From NCBI GenBank assembly GCA_011322005.1, contig DROE01000004.1, forward strand, positions 1-5,020: a stretch of DNA of 5,020 bases. The letters run 5' to 3'. Under the pieces are notes generated by a model. It was given only the letters and a program-made list of their open reading frames with translations, was not told the origin of the DNA and made no database searches. This stretch comes from Devosia sp. Its GTDB lineage: Bacteria > Pseudomonadota > Alphaproteobacteria > Rhizobiales > Devosiaceae. Both the position numbers and the translations under genes were made by a program. Positions within the stretch are counted from its first letter, which is position 1, and every line of letters begins with the position of its first letter. This document shows, one piece after another, positions 1 to 5,020 of this stretch.

Positions 1-1037
1 CCCTCATACCAGAACACGGTGTCGGCATCGGTTCCTGCAATCAGCGCCGTGGCGCTTTCAAACGGGGGACCATCGACACGCACAACACTCTCGCCGCGCC
101 CGTTGAAAAAATTGTCCGCCGCCGCAAAAACCGAAGATGACTCAAGGGTGGTTTCACCGATTTCTTCAAGAGATGCCTGAAGTGCTGCCGCAAAATTGCT
201 GGCCGTATCGGCGTCTGTGGCCCCTATGGTGAACTCGGTGGCTTCCTGGGGTGTTCCCTCAACAGCCTTCATGCTCAATGAATAGGAACTGCCATCCGGC
301 AAAGTCAATCCGATGGTGACCTGTTGCCCCTCAACAACGGTGCCGGTAAATTCAACCCCCAATGAAGCGGGTGCTCCTGCGGGAGCAGTGAGAGAAATTC
401 CCCCCGAATCACTGGAAAGCGTGCTCAGTTTCAAACCGAACGGATGGACACCATCCTCCGAAAGAGTGACCAGTTCGGCCATACTGACGATTCCCAGCCG
501 TCCAAGACCGTCGACCCCGGCATCGGCCAGCTTTCGCTCGCCTACGACTGTGCGGAAACCATCCCGCCCCCCGGCGCCGTCCAGAACCTCTGAGGTTGAA
601 GCAACCGGAGGCTGATCGGTGACGCTTCCGCCAAACAGGTGACGGCCCGACACCTGGGTGTTGAGCAGATTCAATACTTCGTCCAGCCGTGCCTCGGAAA
701 GCGAGGGAGAAGTCGTCAGGTTGATGCCGTCAGCGCCATATCCGCCCGGCGAAGCCGAAGTGCGGGCGTCCGCCTCGATCTGGTCAAGCCGGATCATGGC
801 ATTGTCATAGAAATCCAGCCGCAGATTTATGGTCTGGATGGTTTTCTGGTAGGATTCAATCTTTCCCAGGCGGGCCCGCAGAGTGAGGTCATAATTGCGG
901 TCGGTTCCAAGTCCTGAAAGCGTGGAGGTTTTCTTGCCACTTGCCAATTGCACCTGCAGGTCGGCAAAACGATCCTGCATATTGGTGATGGCGCGAAAGG
1001 TCGGAGTGGATGGAAAGAGTGACTTGTTTACGATCAT
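1..1037 (-). CDS. flgL: FlgL, hook-filament junction protein (HAP3), 3' end beyond the window
   Basis: FlgL is the second junction protein. It is exported by the flagellar type III system and sits between FlgK and the first flagellin. Reading from the ATG at 1037 gives 345 complete codons without a stop up to the left edge, so the C-terminal helices are missing. Residues 1-140 look like the flagellin-type N-terminal helical domain: MIVNKSLFPS at the start, the coiled-coil-forming stretch DRFADLQVQLASGKK near 22-36, and the FlgL signature GRHLFGG at 131-137. Residues from about 140 onward are a Gly/Ser/Thr-rich beta-type insertion, presumably the surface-exposed domain. The stretch around 269-330 (FTIGATDADTASNFAAAL, then an NFFNGRGE motif) is typical of alphaproteobacterial flagellin-family junction proteins. 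The start is chosen because an AGGAGG lies six bases upstream. The gene follows flgK by 10 bases and is surely co-transcribed. A flagellin gene is the main alternative, but position after flgK and the LFGG motif favour FlgL. Confidence 0.93.
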   Translation of the reverse strand, partial: MIVNKSLFPSTPTFRAITNMQDRFADLQVQLASGKKTSTLSGLGTDRNYDLTLRARLGKIESYQKTIQTINLRLDFYDNAMIRLDQIEADARTSASPGGYGADGINLTTSPSLSEARLDEVLNLLNTQVSGRHLFGGSVTDQPPVASTSEVLDGAGGRDGFRTVVGERKLADAGVDGLGRLGIVSMAELVTLSEDGVHPFGLKLSTLSSDSGGISLTAPAGAPASLGVEFTGTVVEGQQVTIGLTLPDGSSYSLSMKAVEGTPQEATEFTIGATDADTASNFAAALQASLEEIGETTLESSSVFAAADNFFNGRGESVVRVDGPPFESATALIAGTDADTVFWYE

Positions 1038-1040
1038 TTA

Positions 1041-1049
1041 CCTCCTCCT
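1041..1049 (-). promoter_or_regulatory. Shine-Dalgarno of flgL, overlapping the flgK stop codon
   Basis: On the minus strand the junction reads TAGGAGGAGGTAA followed by the flgL ATG. The leading TAG is the flgK stop codon (1048-1050). A perfect AGGAGG (1044-1049) begins inside that stop codon and leaves a spacer of six bases. A second overlapping AGGAGG register (1041-1046) would leave only three. The arrangement suggests that ribosomes finishing flgK re-initiate on flgL (inference). Confidence 0.9.
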
Positions 1050-2895
1050 ATATCTGCATCAGGGTTTGTAAAAGTTCCTGAACAATAGACACCACCCGGG
1101 CATTGGCTGCGTAAGCGTTTTGCAGTTCCATCAGGCGGGCCATCTCTTCATCAATATTGACCCCGTACTCCTGCTCGACCCGCAGATCCAGAGTGTCCAT
1201 GGTGAGTTGCTGGGTTTGAAGGTCACTTTGCGCCCGCGAGATTGAATTTCCCTGAAAGTTCAGCATCTGAGAGACGAAATCCTGCACATTCCCGCTAAAG
1301 CGGTATCCGCCGAGTTCCGGCAAAACGGAGGAATCCGAAGTGAACTGACCGTTCTCCAGCCGATCGAGAAAATAGTCCACCCGCGAGGAATCCCCCAGCG
1401 AACCGCCGCTTGTGTGTTGCACCAGAAGCGTGTTGTCTGCCAGAATTTCGGAGTTGATCGCAATGCGTCCGGCGAAACCGCGCCGCTGTGGTCCGCCGTC
1501 CAGCGAATTTGTGAATGGCGCATTGCCGCCGTCAACAAACAGGTTGAGCGCCAGCCCTGCCCCTTGTGAAGCGGTCACGGTGGTGCTGGCGGTCATTGAA
1601 GCAACATCGGTTGTGCCAAGCGCCCCGTCATCCACGATACGCAAAACATCCCCCGACGGATTTGTAATTGTCAGCCCGGCTCCGAGCACCGCGCTCAAGT
1701 CCGTCGCCACGTCTCCCATGCCGCCACTGAAATCGATGCCCACCACACGCACGCCATTGGCATCGTCATAATCCAGAGGCAACACGCCCACATCATCCAC
1801 CCGTACCACGCGGACCTGTTTTTCTTCTCCTGCCTCAGTGTAGTTGAGCAGAAAACTGTTGCCCGCCTGCATGTCGGCAAGGTCGACCTCAAAACCGGCG
1901 GCAGCCCCAACGCTGACAGCGGTTCCTTCCGTCTGGATGGTCGAGAAACTCGTCGCCAGATTGGCGGCTATCTCGTCTATTTGCCCCTGGAACTGTGTCA
2001 GGGTCGTATCGCGCAGTTCCACGAGCGCTCCCAGTGCCCCCGAGCGCAATATCCCCTGCTCTACCAGATCAAGCGTGAACCCTGAACTGGTGCTCAGGGT
2101 GAGCACGCCAACCCCGTTTTCCCCCTCATCAATGTCGAACAGTGAATTGGCCGAAAGGTTCCCCGCCCGTTCGAAACGAAAAGTGGAAACACCAACATCA
2201 AGCAGGCCCAGTCCGGTGTTGGTCATCACGGACACGGTCCCGTCATCCCGATAGTCGGTGCGCACATCGATAATCTCTGCAAGGGAACTGGCGAGCCTGT
2301 CGCGCTCATCAAGCAAGGCGGCGCGTATCTCATCGCCGCTCGAGGCATCATACAACTGCGCATTTATGTCAGCCAGGGAGGAAAGTATGCGATTTGCATC
2401 GTCCACATAGGCCCCGATCTGGGACTCCGTTTCCCGACGCAACTCCTGCACGCCGCTGGTCAGACTGTTGAGCACTTCAACCAGTGACTGGGCCTGCGCG
2501 ACTGCCTGCGCGCGGGTCGCGTAATCTTCGGGACTGACCGCCAGCGCCTGCATGGAACTTTGAAAATCACCGTAAAGCTTGTCCAGGGAATTGGAGTCCC
2601 CCGGCATTCCCAGAAATGTCTCCAGTCTCTCCAGAAATTCCGCGCGCACGCTGGCATTTCCGGTTGTCGAAACCTGAGAGGTATATTGGGTTTGCAGTGC
2701 CTGATTAAACGCCCGCTGAATGCCCGAAAGGGTTGCATAAGAGCTGAACCCGCCGTTGGATTCAACGACCGCCAATGTCTGGCGGTGAAAGCCGGGTGTC
2801 CCCGCATTTGCAACATTGCGCGAAACAACGCTGAGCCCGGACTGGGTGACATTCATCCCAGACAGGGCGTTGGACAGTGAAACGCTCAGACCCAT
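1048..2895 (-). CDS. flgK: FlgK, hook-filament junction protein (HAP1)
   Basis: FlgK is the first hook-associated protein. It caps the finished hook and links it to FlgL and the flagellin filament. The protein is 615 residues, somewhat longer than the roughly 550 of enterobacterial FlgK. Residues 1-40 match the flagellar rod/hook N-terminal motif (ALSGMNVTQSGLSVVSRNVANAGTPGF pattern). Residues about 80-240 are the helical FlgK-specific region, with VDDANRILSSLADINAQLYD around 164-183 and the hallmark LLDERD at 194-199. The middle, about 250-520, is a Gly/Thr-rich variable surface domain. The C-terminal 37 residues (VNIDEEMARLMELQNAYAAN..., ending LLQTLMQI) are the conserved coiled-coil rod/hook C-terminus. 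The ATG at 2895 is supported by a strong GGAAGGAAG upstream and by alignment with the conserved start MGLS. The gene is complete with no sign of frameshift. It lies 81 bases after flgE and 10 bases before flgL. Confidence 0.97.
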   Translation of the reverse strand: MGLSVSLSNALSGMNVTQSGLSVVSRNVANAGTPGFHRQTLAVVESNGGFSSYATLSGIQRAFNQALQTQYTSQVSTTGNASVRAEFLERLETFLGMPGDSNSLDKLYGDFQSSMQALAVSPEDYATRAQAVAQAQSLVEVLNSLTSGVQELRRETESQIGAYVDDANRILSSLADINAQLYDASSGDEIRAALLDERDRLASSLAEIIDVRTDYRDDGTVSVMTNTGLGLLDVGVSTFRFERAGNLSANSLFDIDEGENGVGVLTLSTSSGFTLDLVEQGILRSGALGALVELRDTTLTQFQGQIDEIAANLATSFSTIQTEGTAVSVGAAAGFEVDLADMQAGNSFLLNYTEAGEEKQVRVVRVDDVGVLPLDYDDANGVRVVGIDFSGGMGDVATDLSAVLGAGLTITNPSGDVLRIVDDGALGTTDVASMTASTTVTASQGAGLALNLFVDGGNAPFTNSLDGGPQRRGFAGRIAINSEILADNTLLVQHTSGGSLGDSSRVDYFLDRLENGQFTSDSSVLPELGGYRFSGNVQDFVSQMLNFQGNSISRAQSDLQTQQLTMDTLDLRVEQEYGVNIDEEMARLMELQNAYAANARVVSIVQELLQTLMQI

Positions 2896-2900
2896 CTAAA

Positions 2901-2909
2901 CTTCCTTCC
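2901..2909 (-). promoter_or_regulatory. Shine-Dalgarno of flgK
   Basis: The minus strand reads GGAAGGAAG, followed by five bases (TTTAG) and the flgK ATG. It is purine-rich and well placed, which supports the start at 2895. It lies 12 bases downstream of the intercistronic hairpin, so the hairpin would leave it accessible. Confidence 0.8.
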
Positions 2910-2921
2910 TTCAGGCAGGGC

Positions 2922-2953
2922 GGGCGGGCGCGCAATGCGTATCGCGCCAGCCC
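2922..2953 (-). other. GC-rich hairpin between flgE and flgK
   Basis: In the 81-base gap the transcript can fold into a stem of GGGC/GCCC (2950-2953 with 2922-2925), one mismatch (2949/2926), then GGCGCG/CGCGCC (2943-2948 with 2927-2932), around a loop of ten bases. A duplicated GGGC tract allows a second register, pairing 2950-2955 (GCCCTG on the plus strand) with 2916-2921 (CAGGGC). No T-run follows on the minus strand, so it is not a classical intrinsic terminator. Possible roles are partial attenuation, RNase processing or 3'-end protection of flgE mRNA, so that hook protein is made in excess over junction proteins. The pairing is seen; the role is inferred. Confidence 0.55.
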
Positions 2954-2976
2954 TGGGGAACTTGTGCAAAAGAGCG

Positions 2977-4350
2977 CTAACGCAGCATATTGAGCGCTTC
3001 CTGAAGCATCTCGTCTGAGGTTGAGACAATCCGGGTTCCGGCAGCGTAGGCCTGCTGGGTTACGATAAGTTTGGTGAATTCTTCTGAGACATCGGTGTTC
3101 GAGGACTCGATCGAGGACCCTATAATGCCCCCATCAGTCTGATAAATCGCACCACCTGACTCCGATGTGGCGGAAAAAATACCTCCATCGTGACGTTTCA
3201 GTTGATTTACCGCGTTGAAGTTGGCCCTGACCACTGCAGCAATCTCCACCTGCTGCCCGTTGGAATAGGATGCAACAATCCGGCCGGTATTGTTGACCGC
3301 AACCGAAACAAACTCGCCCTTGGAATATCCGTTCTGGGTCAGGGTTGTAACCTGGGTCTGGCCGTTGGCATCAGCAAACTGGCTGACCCCATCCGTACCA
3401 TGATCGAGCACCACATCGCCGACTGTTGTACCGTCAATCGTCAAACCGCTCAGCGTGATGGAGTTTACTGCGGGCGTAAGCGTGCCACTGGCATCGAAAT
3501 TATAGTCCGTCCCCACATTGGTCCACATGGTGTCCGTGCCCGTGGCCCCGCTGTCACTGAGATAAAACAGGTTCCAGGTATCCCCAGCCCCGACCTCCGC
3601 ACTGTCAATCTTTGCCCAGCGCAACTGCACATTCACCGGCGAGCCATTACTTGCGTAAGAAGTTATTGCCCCGCCAGCAATGGATTGCTCAAGAAAGGTA
3701 TCCCCGTCCGCGGCCTGCACAACCTCGGCACCACCCACCGTGGGGTCCACCGCATAGTCACCCACAACAAGAAGCTCACTGCCCACTGTATCCGGGTCAT
3801 AGGCTACATTTTTGGGCAATTGAGGCAGGTTGAGCGCATAATCTATGCGCGACGTTCCTTCAGCGGGCAAAAAAGCATTGGACGTCTGAATTACCTGGGG
3901 CACCGAGCCCGAAATATTTCCGGTATCTGAATCAATCGAGAGGCCCTTGAGATAATATCCGGCCCCGTTGACCAGATAACCGTCCTTGTCCAGTTCAAAA
4001 TCCCCCCGGCGTGTATAATAATCCGTCCCGCCAAATATTGCGGAGCCGTCATTCTGCCCCACCTTTTGCTCCACCACGAAAAAACCCGTGCCATTGAGCG
4101 CCATATTGGTCTCGGATGAGGAGGAAATGATGTCCCCGGAGTCGTTGTTGGTGGAGCGCGATTGAGCCAGAACCGCACCCGGGGCCTGTCGCCCCAGGGG
4201 AGCATCGGGTATCAGATCGACAAAGTCCGTTTCCATGCGTTTGTAACCGGTCGTCTGCGCGTTTGCGATGTTGCCGGAAATATTCTCAAGCGCGAATGCC
4301 TGTGCCCGAAGCCCGGATACAGCCACCGCCAATGCTCCAAAAATACCCAT
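2977..4350 (-). CDS. flgE: FlgE, flagellar hook protein
   Basis: FlgE is the building block of the flagellar hook, the flexible joint between rod and filament; it is exported through the flagellar type III apparatus. The protein is 457 residues. Residues 1-45 hold the rod/hook N-terminal motif (ALENISGNIANAQTTGYKR at 20-38). Residues about 83-136 form the conserved FlgE core, including ALNGTGFFVV at 84-93, YYTRRGDFELDKDGYLVNGAG at 111-131 and YYLKG after it. Residues about 140-330 are a Gly/Asp/Thr-rich variable hook-surface domain. Residues about 341-380 carry the GYSKGEFVSVAVNNTGRIVA...YSNGQ motif. The C-terminal motif is at 411-457, with EEFTKLIVTQQAYAAGTRIVSTSDEMLQ. The same frame opens 24 codons further upstream at 4422. 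I chose 4350 because MGIFGALAV matches the family start, GGAGAG lies six bases before it, and the longer start would overlap the sigma-54-type promoter. FlgF/FlgG are less likely given the hook-type core and the flgK-flgL context. Confidence 0.96.
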   Translation of the reverse strand: MGIFGALAVAVSGLRAQAFALENISGNIANAQTTGYKRMETDFVDLIPDAPLGRQAPGAVLAQSRSTNNDSGDIISSSSETNMALNGTGFFVVEQKVGQNDGSAIFGGTDYYTRRGDFELDKDGYLVNGAGYYLKGLSIDSDTGNISGSVPQVIQTSNAFLPAEGTSRIDYALNLPQLPKNVAYDPDTVGSELLVVGDYAVDPTVGGAEVVQAADGDTFLEQSIAGGAITSYASNGSPVNVQLRWAKIDSAEVGAGDTWNLFYLSDSGATGTDTMWTNVGTDYNFDASGTLTPAVNSITLSGLTIDGTTVGDVVLDHGTDGVSQFADANGQTQVTTLTQNGYSKGEFVSVAVNNTGRIVASYSNGQQVEIAAVVRANFNAVNQLKRHDGGIFSATSESGGAIYQTDGGIIGSSIESSNTDVSEEFTKLIVTQQAYAAGTRIVSTSDEMLQEALNMLR

Positions 4351-4356
4351 CTCATA

Positions 4357-4362
4357 CTCTCC
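4357..4362 (-). promoter_or_regulatory. Shine-Dalgarno of flgE
   Basis: GGAGAG on the minus strand is followed by six bases (TATGAG) and the ATG at 4350. It fixes the hook gene start at 4350 rather than at the in-frame upstream ATG at 4422, which has no comparable site and lies inside the promoter element. Confidence 0.8.
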
Positions 4363-4404
4363 ATTCACCATCGGGCGCACCGCGCGCCACTTCGCCTTCT
4401 GGCA

Positions 4405-4421
4405 ATGCAAGCCTGATGCCA
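4405..4421 (-). promoter_or_regulatory. Sigma-54 (RpoN) type promoter of flgE-flgK-flgL
   Basis: The minus strand reads TGGCAT, five bases (CAGGC), then TTGCAT. The invariant GG and GC doublets are separated by exactly ten bases, as in the RpoN consensus TGGCAC-N5-TTGCA; the only deviation in the -24 hexamer is T for C at its last base. If the C of the GC doublet is -12, transcription would start near 4395, giving a leader of about 45 bases before the flgE ATG. Hook and junction genes are sigma-54 dependent in several alphaproteobacteria with polar flagella, so place and function agree. I see no comparable promoter in the flgE-flgK or flgK-flgL gaps. Confidence 0.75.
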
Positions 4422-4438
4422 AACAGACAAGTCTTTGT
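4421..4438. promoter_or_regulatory. Imperfect palindrome abutting the -24 element
   Basis: The plus strand reads AAACAGACAAGTCTTTG, with AGAC/GTCT arms around AA and partly matching A/T flanks (AAAC to the left, TTTG to the right). It touches the upstream edge of the -24 box of the flgE promoter. A regulator bound here could affect sigma-54 polymerase binding, but the arms are only four bases and may be chance. Confidence 0.25.
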
Positions 4439-4469
4439 TACAGCGTGTTTTTTTGTCCTGAAAGCTCCC

Positions 4470-4527
4470 GTTTTACTGCCAACCCGGCAAAACAAACCCC
4501 GTTGGAGGGCAACATTTGCCGCTGGCA
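4470..4527. promoter_or_regulatory. Two TGCC/GGCA dyads, candidate enhancer sites for the flgE promoter
   Basis: The first dyad is TGCC-N5-GGCA at 4477-4489, flanked by GTTTT (4470-4474) and AAAAC (4489-4493). The second is TGCC-N3-GGCA at 4517-4527. Their left ends are 40 bases apart, close to four helical turns. Relative to the predicted flgE start near 4395 they lie at about -82 to -94 and -122 to -132, the range in which sigma-54 activators usually bind. The CCCGGCAAAAC core loosely recalls the CGGCA-type ftr elements bound by the Caulobacter flagellar activator FlbD, but this is from memory and unverified. Confidence 0.35.
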
Positions 4528-4546
4528 CGACAATCCGAAGGCGGCC

Positions 4547-4575
4547 CGGACACAGCTTGTGCCCGCCGCTATCTT
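4547..4575 (+). promoter_or_regulatory. Weak sigma-70-like promoter candidate for the P-loop gene
   Basis: CGGACA (4547-4552, four of six to TTGACA) and TATCTT (4570-4575, four of six to TATAAT) are separated by 17 bases on the plus strand. The start would be near 4582, about 48 bases before the ATG at 4631. Matches of this quality are common by chance; it is the best I see in this direction. Confidence 0.22.
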
Positions 4576-4630
4576 GGTCTAAGTGCCATGCCACCCGGCC
4601 CTCAAAAACCACAGTGCGGAACAAACTGAC

Positions 4631-5020
4631 ATGCTTTTTGACAATGCCGATGAGTTCGAACAGGCCCCGCAACATGCGGTGACGGTTTTTGGCATGTCCG
4701 GGGTCGGCAAAACCTGGGTGTCGGCCCTGCTGCGCGCCCACAACTGGTTCCACTTCTCTGTCGATTACCGCATCGGCACCCGCTATATGGGCGAGCACAT
4801 TGTCGACAATTTCAAGCGCGAGGCCATGAAGGTGCCGTTTCTTGCGCAACTCTTGCGCTCGGCCTCCATTTACATTTCCTCCAACATCCCCTTTGCCAAT
4901 CTGGCACCACTCTCCACCTATATGGGCGCACCCGGAAGCATCGCCAAAGGCGGGCTGGCGCTGGCAGAATATCAGCATCGGCAGGAGCAGCACCGGGTGG
5001 CAGAGGTGGCGGCGCTGCTC
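4631..5020 (+). CDS. P-loop NTPase (ATPase or kinase-like), 3' end beyond the window
   Basis: The frame is open for 130 codons from the ATG at 4631 to the right edge. A clear Walker A motif, GMSGVGKT, occupies residues 21-28 (4691-4714), preceded by a hydrophobic beta-strand (HAVTVF). It is followed by HNWFHFSVDYRIGTRYM at 37-53, where Asp45 in an FxxD context recalls the acceptor-side acidic residue of shikimate-kinase-like P-loop kinases. Residues 54-98 are rich in aromatic and hydrophobic residues, including SIYISSNIPFANLAPLSTYMG near 79-99. No Walker B is yet identifiable, and no signal peptide or membrane segment is visible. The ATG has only a weak GCGGA upstream. A GTG at 4583 in the same frame, right after a stop, would add 16 residues but looks unlike coding sequence. 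The gene diverges from flgE; whether it has a flagellar role cannot be told. I do not recognise the family by name. Confidence 0.85.
   Translation, partial: MLFDNADEFEQAPQHAVTVFGMSGVGKTWVSALLRAHNWFHFSVDYRIGTRYMGEHIVDNFKREAMKVPFLAQLLRSASIYISSNIPFANLAPLSTYMGAPGSIAKGGLALAEYQHRQEQHRVAEVAALL

Noticed and set aside
313..917. Two short plus-strand open frames (313-615 and 639-917)
   Set aside because: Both lie antisense to the flgL frame, which has clear flagellin-family motifs. Their translations are low in complexity or featureless.
1412..2254. Plus-strand open frames of 119 and 136 codons within flgK
   Set aside because: They are antisense to flgK, rich in Ser/Pro/Ala/Thr as expected from reversed codon bias, and lack start signals.
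3190..3930. Plus-strand open frame of 246 codons inside flgE
   Set aside because: It lies fully antisense to the well-supported flgE coding region, its translation has no recognisable domain, and no Shine-Dalgarno or promoter is evident. It is best explained as a codon-bias shadow.
4351..4422. N-terminal extension of flgE to an ATG at 4422
   Set aside because: The 24 extra codons are not FlgE-like (MASGLHCQKAKWR...), would overlap the -24/-12 promoter, and the internal ATG at 4350 has a good ribosome-binding site and the family-conserved start.
4504..4520. Possible plus-strand sigma-54 promoter (GGAGGGCAACATTTGC) for the P-loop gene
   Set aside because: The GG and GC doublets are 9 or 12 bases apart depending on register, not the required 10, and the hexamers do not match the consensus.
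4352..4993. Minus-strand open frame of 213 codons opposite the P-loop gene and the divergent promoter region
   Set aside because: It is antisense to a gene with an intact Walker A and runs through the sigma-54-type promoter and flgE Shine-Dalgarno. Its translation resembles no family I know.

Overview
The window carries a flagellar hook and hook-filament-junction cluster from what is most likely an alphaproteobacterium. It consists of three minus-strand genes in the order flgE > flgK > flgL, with the start of an unrelated-looking P-loop NTPase gene running the other way at the right edge. The FlgE N-terminus (MGIFGALAVAVSGLRAQ..., then ALENISGNIANAQTTGYKR) resembles, from memory, the FlgE of polar-type flagella in Bradyrhizobium/Rhodopseudomonas-like Hyphomicrobiales. 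The moderately high GC content and a sigma-54-type flagellar promoter fit that group. The assignment rests on recalled sequence similarity, so order level is tentative.

Layout. Positions 1-1037 hold the N-terminal 345 codons of flgL, which runs off the left edge. Positions 1048-2895 hold a complete flgK. A gap of 81 bases (2896-2976) contains a GC-rich hairpin and a strong flgK Shine-Dalgarno sequence. Positions 2977-4350 hold a complete flgE. Positions 4351-4630 form a divergent regulatory region of 280 bases. From 4631 to the right edge is the 5' part of a plus-strand P-loop ATPase/kinase-like gene.

How it works together. FlgE polymerises into the hook. FlgK (HAP1) and FlgL (HAP3) form the short junction on which the flagellin filament is built. 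A single sigma-54-type promoter (-24/-12 element at 4405-4421) in front of flgE could drive all three in assembly order. flgK and flgL are tightly coupled: the flgK stop codon is embedded in the flgL Shine-Dalgarno. Upstream of the promoter are two TGCC/GGCA dyads where an enhancer-binding activator could sit.

I found no mobile element, CRISPR array, tRNA/rRNA gene or new defence-type system. The most interesting parts are the regulatory architecture at 4395-4530, the flgE-flgK hairpin, and the unidentified P-loop gene sharing the flagellar intergenic region.
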